DNA of 8,618 nucleotides from an uncultured Bacilli bacterium (lineage in GTDB: Bacteria; Bacillota_I; Bacilli_A; RF39; UBA660), in assembly GCA_948543905.1 (NCBI GenBank), contig CAOVIS010000042.1, positions 1-8,618 of the forward strand. Reading direction: 5' to 3'. The position numbers and the translations under genes were made by a program. Positions 1 to 5,669 of this stretch are shown one piece after another. The notes under the pieces were generated by a model that was given only the letters and a program-made list of their open reading frames with translations, was not told the DNA's origin and made no database searches. The first letter of the stretch is position 1; every line of letters begins with the position of its first letter.

Positions 1-24
1 ATTTCCTATTTTTTCTAATTTCAT
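1..24 (-). CDS. 5' end of an unidentified minus-strand gene, cut by the window edge
   Basis: Reading leftwards from an ATG at 24, eight codons are visible before the edge (M-K-L-E-K-I-G-N), with no stop. An AAAGGA-type ribosome site lies about seven bases before the ATG, and a perfect consensus promoter lies about 70 bp upstream on the same strand. Together these make a real gene start likely, although eight residues are far too few to name a product. It diverges from the XRE regulator at 196, a classic arrangement in which the regulator controls its neighbour. That link is inference only. Confidence 0.55.
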
Positions 25-53
25 TATTTATTCCTTTCTTTTATTCTAAATAA

Positions 54-63
54 TGAGGCCTCA
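54..63. promoter_or_regulatory. 10-bp palindrome, candidate operator in the divergent intergenic region
   Basis: TGAGGCCTCA is a perfect 10-bp palindrome and an unusually GC-rich island in an otherwise AT-rich spacer. It lies in the predicted leader of the left-edge gene, about 25-35 bp downstream of that gene's expected transcription start. A regulator bound here would block elongation. The adjacent XRE protein is the obvious candidate, but binding is not shown by the sequence. Confidence 0.35.
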
Positions 64-94
64 ATTATATTAGAAAATTATCATTTATACATAT

Positions 95-123
95 ATTATA
101 TTATTTTATATATTTGTTGTCAA
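95..123 (-). promoter_or_regulatory. Consensus sigma-A promoter for the left-edge minus-strand gene
   Basis: On the minus strand TTGACA (123-118) is followed by exactly 17 bp and then TATAAT (100-95). Both hexamers are perfect matches to the vegetative consensus and the spacer is optimal. Transcription would start near 88, giving a leader of about 64 nt before the ATG at 24. A promoter this strong usually needs a repressor or serves a highly expressed gene. Confidence 0.8.
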
Positions 124-195
124 GAAAATTAACGGTATTTTCGAACTATTTTTTTTAACTTAATATTTATGAGACAATTATAGTGGTGAAAAATA

Positions 196-648
196 ATGAT
201 ATATAGCTTAAAATTAAAAGAACTTAGAGAAGGAAGAGAGATAAAACAGTATGAAATAGCAAAAATGCTAAAAATTAGTAAAACTACTTATAGTGAATAT
301 GAAAATGAATATAAAATTATGCCTATTAAATATTTAAATGAAATTTGTAATTATTTTAAAGTCTCTTTAGATTATATTTTTAATATTACTAACGAATTAA
401 CTTATAATAAATCTAAAAATAATATAGATGTTGATTTATTTTGCAAAAGATTTAAAGAATTTAGAAAAGAAAATAAACTAACTCAAAGTAAGCTAGCTGT
501 TATTTTAAATACAACACAGTCTACATTAACTGGTTATGAATCAGGAAGATATATAATCGCGACTCCTTTTTTATATACTATTTGTAAAAAGTATGGAGTT
601 AGTGCGGATTATCTCTTAGGTAAGATTGATTATATTCCTGAAAAATGA
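196..648 (+). CDS. Tandem XRE-family helix-turn-helix regulator
   Basis: This 150-residue protein is made of two complete XRE/Cro-type DNA-binding domains. The first covers about residues 6-62 and ends in the family's typical V-S-L-D-Y-I-F. The second covers about 84-142, with L-T-Q-S-K-L opening the helix-turn-helix, then G-Y-E-S-G-R, and V-S-A-D-Y-L-L-G at the end. A linker of about 20 residues rich in Asn and Lys separates them. There is no membrane segment, peptidase domain or ligand domain, so it probably acts as a plain transcription factor. Two domains in one chain could bind paired half-sites as a monomer. The ATG at 196 follows a weak GGTG ribosome site. It is divergent from the left-edge gene; its target is unknown. 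The XRE call is secure, the role is not. Confidence 0.9.
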   Translation: MIYSLKLKELREGREIKQYEIAKMLKISKTTYSEYENEYKIMPIKYLNEICNYFKVSLDYIFNITNELTYNKSKNNIDVDLFCKRFKEFRKENKLTQSKLAVILNTTQSTLTGYESGRYIIATPFLYTICKKYGVSADYLLGKIDYIPEK

Positions 649-654
649 TATAAT
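626..654 (+). promoter_or_regulatory. Extended -10 promoter for the secretion ATPase gene
   Basis: TTGATT (626-631), a 17-bp spacer and TATAAT (649-654) are preceded by TG at the extended -10 position (TGATATAAT, 646-654). It overlaps the last codons of the regulator gene, whose TGA stop supplies the TG. The start would be near 661, leaving a leader of roughly 25 nt. This suggests the ATPase gene is transcribed independently of the regulator. Confidence 0.6.
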
Positions 655-686
655 TGGTTTAGGATAGGAAGACTTAGGTGGTACTT

Positions 687-1889
687 GTGAAAGCTTTTGA
701 TTTTGAGAAAAATTCAATTGTTGATATAGTTGATGAAATTATTATGGATGCTATAAATAAAAAAGCTAGTGATATTCATTTTGATCCAACTGATAAAGAT
801 TTGATTGTCAGAATTAGAATTGATGGAGAGTTACAGGATTATACAATAATACCTAAAATGCTTATGAAAAATGTCGTAACACGGATTAAGATTATTAGTG
901 GAATGAATATAACCGAGGCAAGACTGCCACAAGATGGAGCAATTAAAAATGCAATAAATAATGTTGATTTAGACTTAAGAGTATCATCACTTCCAACAAT
1001 AGATGGTGAAAAAATTGTTATTAGAATACTTGATTATTCTATGAGTTTAGAAGGATTAGAGAATTTAGGATTTTCGAAAAATAATTTAGATAAAGTACTT
1101 AAAATGATTCAAAAGCCTAATGGTTTAATTTTAGTAACAGGAGCAACAGGAACAGGTAAATCTACTACTGTTTATGCCCTCTTGCAAAAACTTAACACTA
1201 AAGAGCGCAATATTATAACAGTTGAAGATCCAGTGGAAATGCAAATAAAAAACATCAATCAAGTACAAGTTTTAAGTGATATCGGTCTAACTTTTTCTAA
1301 TACTTTGCGAAGTATTTTAAGACAAGATCCAGATATTATTATGGTTGGAGAAATTCGAGATGATGAAACAGCTAGAATTGCTATTAGAGCTAGTATTACT
1401 GGACATTTAGTGTTATCAACAGTTCATACTAATAATTCACTTACAACAATTGAGAGGCTTCTTGATATGCAAGTTGAGAGATATCTTTTAGGTTCTGCAA
1501 TAACGGGAATAATTTCACAAAAATTAGTTAAAAAATTATGTTTTAAATGCCGAAGTACAAGACCTACTACTTCTTATGAAAAAAAATTAATAAAAAAACA
1601 TCTAGGAATAGATGTATCAGAAATATATGCACCAGGAGGTTGCTCATGCTGTAATAACGGATTTTCAGGTAGAGTTGCTATTCATGAAGTATTAAATATA
1701 AATGAAGAGATTAAAGATGCTATAACTACAAATATGAAGCGAAAAGAATTAAAAAAATTAGTTTATAACTCTCAAGAAATTACGACAAGTTTAGAAGATG
1801 GCCTTAGAAAAGTAGTTGAAGGGCTAACAACAATGGAAGAAGTATTAAAAACGATTGATACAGCAAATATTGATGATTTAAATATCTAA
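687..1889 (+). CDS. PilB/GspE/ComGA-type secretion ATPase, short form
   Basis: This hexameric cytoplasmic ATPase would power type IV pilus, type II secretion or competence pseudopilus assembly. Of about 400 residues, the first 110 form the family's N2 domain (A-S-D-I-H-F; R-I-D-G) and the rest the RecA-like motor. The motor has Walker A GATGTGKST (152-160), an Asp box around VEDP (179-182), Walker B around residues 214-225 ending in GEIRD, a His box around TGHLVLSTVHTN (238-249), and a zinc site from Cys285, Cys288, Cys319 and Cys322. The roughly 150-residue N-terminal MshEN region of full PilB/GspE is absent, as in ComGA. I chose GTG 687 because AGGTGG (676-681) sits five bases upstream; GTG 678 is possible. 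No membrane partner (PilC/ComGB) or pilin lies beside it, so its system must be elsewhere or lost. Confidence 0.93.
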   Translation: MKAFDFEKNSIVDIVDEIIMDAINKKASDIHFDPTDKDLIVRIRIDGELQDYTIIPKMLMKNVVTRIKIISGMNITEARLPQDGAIKNAINNVDLDLRVSSLPTIDGEKIVIRILDYSMSLEGLENLGFSKNNLDKVLKMIQKPNGLILVTGATGTGKSTTVYALLQKLNTKERNIITVEDPVEMQIKNINQVQVLSDIGLTFSNTLRSILRQDPDIIMVGEIRDDETARIAIRASITGHLVLSTVHTNNSLTTIERLLDMQVERYLLGSAITGIISQKLVKKLCFKCRSTRPTTSYEKKLIKKHLGIDVSEIYAPGGCSCCNNGFSGRVAIHEVLNINEEIKDAITTNMKRKELKKLVYNSQEITTSLEDGLRKVVEGLTTMEEVLKTIDTANIDDLNI

Positions 1890-2861
1890 AGTATTTTCAT
1901 ATTCATTTAAAATACTTATAAGTTCACTTTCAGTTTTAGCAGCACATATTTTTTCTTTATATGGTTTGGCATCAGGTAAGCCTTTTAAATAATATAGAGC
2001 ATGAGTTCTTATTTCTAATAAGACTACATGTTCATTTTTTGTTTCTTTTAAAAGAGTAAAATGTGTTTTTATCATTGATATTTTCTCTTTAGGAGTGGGA
2101 AATGGTAAAATTTCATTATTTTCTATAAAAGCAAGAATTCTTTTAAAAATCCAAGGATTACCTAAAGATGCTCTGCCTATCATGATGGCATCACATTTGG
2201 TGTATTCGAGCATTTTTTTAGCATCTTCAAGGTTTTTGATATCACCATTTCCAATAACGGGAATATTTACACTAGCTTTGACTTTCTTTATAATTTCTAA
2301 ATCTACCTTACCACTATATCCATCAGATCTAGTCCTACCATGAATAGTTATGGCTTTGGCTCCACTTTCTTCACAAATTCGAGCAATTTCGGGAGCATTT
2401 ATGTTGTCATGATCCCAACCACTTCGGATTTTTACAGTAACAGGGACATTTACTGCTTTGGTAACAGCTGAGACGATTTCTCCAACAAGTTTGGGATTTT
2501 TAAGCAAAGCACTGCCAGCACTTGCATGAATGGCAACTTTAGGAACAGGACAGCCCATATTTAAATCAATAATAACAGTAGGATAAATTCTAGTTATAAC
2601 CTTAGCAGCTTCCGCTAATACAGTTGGATTACTGCCAAATAATTGGATTGCGACTGGAATATTTAATTTATCTATTCCTTCTAACATCTCAAAGGTTTTT
2701 TTGTTATTCCTGATAATAGCTTCGGCACTAATAAGTTCAGTTATGGCATATCCTACTCCCATTTCAGCACAAATTTTAATATAAGCAGGATTAGAAGTGC
2801 CAGCCATTGGAGCTAAAACTAATTTATTCTTTATTTCTATATTTCCTATTTGCCATTTCAT
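1878..2861 (-). CDS. dusB: tRNA-dihydrouridine synthase (DusB type)
   Basis: This FMN-dependent enzyme reduces specific uridines in the tRNA D-loop to dihydrouridine. It has 327 residues, normal for the family. The TIM-barrel core carries the FMN-site signature L-A-P-M-A-G at 16-21 and Q-L-F-G at 73-76. The catalytic loop N-M-G-C-P-V-P-K-V (101-109) holds the proton-donor Cys104. Further motifs are V-K-I-R-S-G (143-148), I-H-G-R-T-R (173-178), G-N-G-D-I (204-208) and G-R-A-S-L-G-N-P-W (229-237). The C-terminal helical domain has Y-Y-L-K-G-L-P (290-296). The first loop reads A-P-M-A-G-T-S-N rather than the common A-P-M-A-G-V-T-D, a mild divergence. An AAAAGGA ribosome site precedes the ATG. 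It starts 15 bp after pduL, so the two are probably co-transcribed, and it overlaps the convergent ATPase gene by 12 bp. Distinction from other Dus subgroups is moderately sure. Confidence 0.93.
   Translation of the reverse strand: MKWQIGNIEIKNKLVLAPMAGTSNPAYIKICAEMGVGYAITELISAEAIIRNNKKTFEMLEGIDKLNIPVAIQLFGSNPTVLAEAAKVITRIYPTVIIDLNMGCPVPKVAIHASAGSALLKNPKLVGEIVSAVTKAVNVPVTVKIRSGWDHDNINAPEIARICEESGAKAITIHGRTRSDGYSGKVDLEIIKKVKASVNIPVIGNGDIKNLEDAKKMLEYTKCDAIMIGRASLGNPWIFKRILAFIENNEILPFPTPKEKISMIKTHFTLLKETKNEHVVLLEIRTHALYYLKGLPDAKPYKEKICAAKTESELISILNEYENTLDI
1889..1917. terminator. Inverted repeat between convergent genes, possible terminator
   Basis: AAGTATTTT (1889-1897) and AAAATACTT (1909-1917) are perfect 9-bp inverted arms around an 11-nt loop, just past the ATPase stop and inside the 3' end of dusB. 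The position suits a shared terminator. However, the stem is AT-rich and no clear T-run follows on either strand, so it may be weak or incidental. Confidence 0.35.
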
Positions 2862-2876
2862 ATAACCAATCCTTTT

Positions 2877-3458
2877 TTATTTTTCAATTAAAACTTCATC
2901 ACCATTTTTAAGGAGAAAACAATTTGCATCATCATAATCAATATGGATTTCAAAAAAACCATTATCAGATACCTTAACAAAAGCTTCCATAGCCCCACCT
3001 TTATCATTTTCGACTTTTAATTTAACTAAATCTTCATTTTTAAGACCTAATTCCATAGCTTTAGCATTATTCATGTGAACATGACGTTCTGCAATAATAC
3101 AAGAATTTTTTAAAGTTATAGTATTTTTAGAAGTGGAAATAGTTATAGTTTCACTATCTTCTAAATCCCCACTTTGTCTAACTGGAGGAGTTAATCCTAA
3201 AAGATAGGCATCGGTCGCAGATATTTCTACTTGGTTATATTTACGAAATGGCCCAATTACCCGAACATTAGGAATTTCACCTTTTGCTGTCTTTAAAGTT
3301 ACAGTAGAAAATGAAGCAAATTCCCCTATTTGATTTAAGGGTTTCTTAATAGATATAACCTCATCAAATAATTCATTAAAAATTTCTTCAGTTAAATGAA
3401 CATGATGATTGCTAATAGCTATAGTCCCATATATTTTTTCATTATTATTATTTTGCAT
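2877..3458 (-). CDS. pduL: PduL-type phosphate acyltransferase (phosphotransacylase)
   Basis: The protein has 193 residues and two PduL beta-barrel domains. It moves an acyl group (acetyl or propionyl) between CoA and phosphate, linking acyl-CoA to ATP through an acyl-phosphate kinase. The zinc-binding histidines are visible: HHVH at 18-21, RHVH at 125-128 and H172 in H-I-D-Y-D-D-A-N. The substrate-site stretches are G-P-F-R-K-Y-N-Q-V-E-I-S (69-80) and P-P-V-R-Q-S-G-D (91-98). I start at ATG 3458, behind an AAGGAAA ribosome site. The longer in-frame reading to 3560 only adds residues lying inside the upstream gene and has no family support. The N-terminus has no obvious shell-targeting helix and no microcompartment gene is near, so it is probably a free cytosolic enzyme standing in for Pta. 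Its ATG overlaps the end of the upstream membrane-protein gene by 11 bp, suggesting translational coupling. Confidence 0.9.
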   Translation of the reverse strand: MQNNNNEKIYGTIAISNHHVHLTEEIFNELFDEVISIKKPLNQIGEFASFSTVTLKTAKGEIPNVRVIGPFRKYNQVEISATDAYLLGLTPPVRQSGDLEDSETITISTSKNTITLKNSCIIAERHVHMNNAKAMELGLKNEDLVKLKVENDKGGAMEAFVKVSDNGFFEIHIDYDDANCFLLKNGDEVLIEK

Positions 3459-4179
3459 TTTTATTTTCCTTCTTTCTTTTATTAATTTTAAATATATTAT
3501 GTTTCTTCTTATCTTTGTAATAGTTTTCCAAATACTCTTGAATATTTTTAGGGTTTTCAAAGAATTTAAAAAAATGATATTTTTCTTGACGTTTTTCTTT
3601 TTGCTCTTTTATTTTTAATTTTAATTCTTCATATTTAATTTCAAAATTATTCTCTTTAGCATATTTCTTTAGTTTTAAGAAAACATTGGTAGATTTAATA
3701 TAGTCAATTACTATTAGACCAAAGAAAACACCTAAGACAAATGAAAATGATAAATTACAGGAAAACCAATCTATCATTTTAGAAGTAGGACTGGCTAAAA
3801 AGAAATAATATAAGGCGCTCACACAAGTCCAGATAATTGAAAATGTTGGACAAATGATGCCTTTATAATTTAGAGGCATATTAGAATAATCCCACAATTT
3901 AACGCCATCTTTTAAGAAACATAAGCCACCAATTAACTCTAAGATAGTCATAGTAATACCCATTAAAATAATATTTAACCACCAAGAATAACCATTAAAC
4001 ATGGTGTAAATTAAAGTTAAAAAGCAAAGGCCAAAACCATAAATAGGTAAATAAGGTCCTATAAGAAAACCAGGATTAACCCACTTTTTATGAACAATTC
4101 GTCTAAAAATTAGTTCAATTATCCAACCTAAACTACTACCAATATAAAATAGAAATAAATATTTTAAAAATATGGACAT
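3448..4179 (-). CDS. PF06541-family polytopic membrane protein (putative ABC transporter permease, CmpB-like)
   Basis: This 243-residue integral membrane protein belongs to a family annotated as a putative ABC-transporter permease, though no transport role has been proven that I know of. Five hydrophobic segments are visible at about 4-26, 38-60, 66-90, 110-130 and 141-161. Family signatures are G-W-I-I-E (18-22), N-P-G-F-L-I-G-P and P-I-Y-G-F-G (35-50), E-L-I-G-G (81-85) and L-W-D-Y-S with N-Y-K-G (95-107). The last 75 residues are strongly charged and lysine-rich, probably a cytoplasmic tail. I choose ATG 4179, with AGGTGAG just upstream; an in-frame GTG at 4188 lies within that ribosome site and is unlikely. 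No ATPase subunit is adjacent. It heads the pduL-dusB operon. The family call is good, the function unknown. Confidence 0.8.
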   Translation of the reverse strand: MSIFLKYLFLFYIGSSLGWIIELIFRRIVHKKWVNPGFLIGPYLPIYGFGLCFLTLIYTMFNGYSWWLNIILMGITMTILELIGGLCFLKDGVKLWDYSNMPLNYKGIICPTFSIIWTCVSALYYFFLASPTSKMIDWFSCNLSFSFVLGVFFGLIVIDYIKSTNVFLKLKKYAKENNFEIKYEELKLKIKEQKEKRQEKYHFFKFFENPKNIQEYLENYYKDKKKHNIFKINKRKKENKNAK

Positions 4180-4195
4180 ACTGCTCACCTAACTA

Positions 4196-4204
4196 ATTAT
4201 ATCA
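4196..4204 (-). promoter_or_regulatory. Possible extended -10 promoter for the membrane protein-pduL-dusB operon
   Basis: Minus-strand TGATATAAT (4204-4196) is an extended -10 element with a perfect TATAAT. No -35 hexamer is recognisable at the right distance. Transcription would begin around 4190, leaving a leader of only about 10 nt, barely including the AGGTGAG ribosome site. It lies directly after the murE terminator, so a new promoter is needed here, but the short leader keeps confidence modest. Confidence 0.4.
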
Positions 4205-4213
4205 TAAACCTTT

Positions 4214-4237
4214 GAAAAAGAAGAGTATTTACTCTCC
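4214..4237 (-). terminator. Rho-independent terminator on the murE stop codon
   Basis: On the minus strand GGAGAGT (4237-4231) pairs with ACTCTTC (4226-4220) around an AAAT loop. The stem is seven pairs including one G-T, followed directly by TTTTT (4219-4215). The murE TAA is inside the hairpin. It would end the trans-sulfuration enzyme-dapF-murE transcript and separate it from the next operon. Confidence 0.65.
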
Positions 4238-5203
4238 TAAATTCATTTTATTCTTTATTTTTTTTATAACTTCTAATTCGCTAAAAGATATTTTTTCCCC
4301 TTTTATATCTTGATATTCTTCATGGCCTTTACCTACTAGTAGAATTAAATCACCATACTCAGCATTACAGCAAGCATATTCTATGGCGAGAGCTCGGTCT
4401 TCAATTTCCATATATTCGCAATTTACTTTAGATAAACCTACTTTAATATCGTTATTGATAGAAGAGATTTCTTCAAAGCGAGGATTATCCATAGTTAAAA
4501 TACATAAATCACTAGAACCACCAATTATTTCGCCTAAGTTATAACGACGTTCTTTAGGACGATTGCCTCCGCCACCAAAAATACTTATTAAACGCTTAGG
4601 ATTATAACTTTTAAGAGTTTTTACTAAAGCACGCATTTCATCTTCAGTGTGAGCATGGTCGATTATGACTTTAAATTTAGATGTAGACAAAGCAACTTCC
4701 ATCCGTCCTCTTACTTTAAAAGATAATAAGGCTTCTTTAATTAATTCTGTTTTTACACCTATAATATGGCAAATAGTTATAGCACATAAAGCATTATAAA
4801 TATTAAATTCACCAGGTATGCTAAGTTTAAAAGTATCATTAATTAATCCTGTTGTTGTAAAAGAAGAACCAATAAAATCTTCTTTATTAATTAAATCTAT
4901 TTCTTTAACTTTTAAATCAGCAGTATTTTTTAAAGCATAAGTTAGAGGTTTGGGCATTGAGCCTTTTAAAACCTCAGCTAAAGATGCAGAATCATTATTA
5001 ATAATGATATTTTTACTATTCAAAAATAATTTGTTTTTACAAGCTAAATATTCGGCATGACTCTCATGTTCACCAGGACCAATGTGATCGTTAGAAATAT
5101 TAGTAAGAATTCCATAATCAAAAATTAAGCCAGCAAGACGATTTAGTTTAAAAGCTTGACTAGATGCTTCCATTGCAACATATTTTATGTTATTATCTAC
5201 CAT
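4229..5203 (-). CDS. murE: MurE central and C-terminal part (frameshifted fragment)
   Basis: This holds most of the ATPase domain and the whole ligase C-terminal domain of UDP-MurNAc-tripeptide synthetase. Counting from the first ATG at 5203, M-E-A-S-S-Q (11-16) replaces the usual E-V-S-S-H. The lysine expected to be carbamylated is K56 in Y-L-A-C-K. Other motifs are G-E-F-N-I-Y-N-A-L (131-139), R-G-R-M-E (165-169), D-H-A-H-T (182-186), DNPR (239-242) and G-K-G-H-E (291-295). DNPR marks enzymes that add meso-diaminopimelate rather than lysine. The segment N-D-H-I-G-P-G-E-H (38-46) replaces the usual D-H-L-D-Y-H, hinting at a divergent MurE paralogue. No ribosome site precedes ATG 5203 and the homologous frame runs on upstream to about 5278, so independent translation is doubtful. 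Confidence 0.85.
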   Translation of the reverse strand: MVDNNIKYVAMEASSQAFKLNRLAGLIFDYGILTNISNDHIGPGEHESHAEYLACKNKLFLNSKNIIINNDSASLAEVLKGSMPKPLTYALKNTADLKVKEIDLINKEDFIGSSFTTTGLINDTFKLSIPGEFNIYNALCAITICHIIGVKTELIKEALLSFKVRGRMEVALSTSKFKVIIDHAHTEDEMRALVKTLKSYNPKRLISIFGGGGNRPKERRYNLGEIIGGSSDLCILTMDNPRFEEISSINNDIKVGLSKVNCEYMEIEDRALAIEYACCNAEYGDLILLVGKGHEEYQDIKGEKISFSELEVIKKIKNKMNLGE

Positions 5204-5259
5204 CTTACGGAAAGATGCAAAGATATCATAAGACTCAGGTGTGGTATTGTTAGTATGAA

Positions 5260-5658
5260 TTATAATATCTTTAAACCAGCATGATTTAAAATAGCACTAA
5301 TCATATGAGTTGTCGTAGTTTTACCAGCTGTGCCAGTAAGAGTAATAAGGGTTAAGTCTCGTTCAGGATGAGCAAAGTAGTTTGCACTCATATATGATAG
5401 ACTTACTCTTGTATCATCTACTTTTATGACAGTTACATTATTTTCAGCTATAATTTTAGATGTTACAATTACAGTTGCCCCATTTTTGATGGCATCTTTA
5501 ATGTAATCATGACCGTCAGAATTGTAACCAACGAGAGCTACATATATATCACCATCAGTAACTTTCCTACTATCAAATTTGATATCATTAATTTCTATAT
5601 CAATGCTTCCTTTTAATAAATGGTAATTAACACCTGTTAAAACATCTTGTAGTTTCAT
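5260..5658 (-). CDS. murE: MurE N-terminal part (frameshifted fragment)
   Basis: The fragment has 132 residues and covers the uridine-nucleotide-binding domain and the start of the ATPase domain. Visible are F-D-S-R-K-V (28-33), the Ser-Arg pair that contacts the UMP part of the substrate, then D-G-D-I-Y-V-A-L and D-G-H-D-Y-I. The P-loop GTAGKTTTT (109-117) has Ala where Asn or another polar residue is common. The frame ends after A-G-L-K-I-L, where intact homologues continue into a glycine-threonine loop. AAGGAGG (5671-5665) lies three bases before a first ATG (5661) and six before a second (5658); the second has the better spacing. The dapF TAA is inside this ribosome site, so translation is coupled. 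Alone, the fragment lacks the Walker B region and ligase domain and cannot be an active enzyme. Confidence 0.85.
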   Translation of the reverse strand: MKLQDVLTGVNYHLLKGSIDIEINDIKFDSRKVTDGDIYVALVGYNSDGHDYIKDAIKNGATVIVTSKIIAENNVTVIKVDDTRVSLSYMSANYFAHPERDLTLITLTGTAGKTTTTHMISAILNHAGLKIL

Positions 5659-5669
5659 CATGAGCCTCC

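Larger units (their letters stand above)
4229..5658 (-). pseudogene. murE: murE as a whole, split by a frameshift with internal deletion
   Basis: The two reading frames 5658-5260 and about 5278-4229 are the front and back of one MurE ligase. The front ends at a TAA (5262-5260) shortly after the P-loop. The back frame, one base behind, continues without a stop through N-N-T-T-P-E-S, the conserved substrate loop, which is never translated by the front frame. From the P-loop Gly-Lys to N-T-T there are about 26 residues, against about 38 in Escherichia coli MurE. Roughly 12 residues, including the usual G-T loop, are therefore missing as well as the frame. A single-base error alone does not explain this. 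Either the gene is inactive, or the assembly has a local deletion, or translation uses an unusual bypass. Confidence 0.75.

Noticed and set aside
646..689. Reading through the regulator's TGA as tryptophan (alternative genetic code)
   Set aside because: The TGA also supplies the TG of an extended -10 promoter, tryptophan is encoded by TGG throughout, and the read-through sequence resembles nothing known.
2095..2343. Plus-strand open frame antisense to dusB
   Set aside because: It mirrors a strongly conserved gene, has no ribosome site and no recognisable protein features. The same applies to plus-strand frames at 3409-3618, 6055-6264 and 7078-7371.
3459..3560. Longer PduL with 34 extra N-terminal residues
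   Set aside because: The extension lies wholly inside the upstream membrane-protein gene, has no ribosome site, and the ATG at 3458 has a good one. It is also not a convincing microcompartment-targeting peptide.
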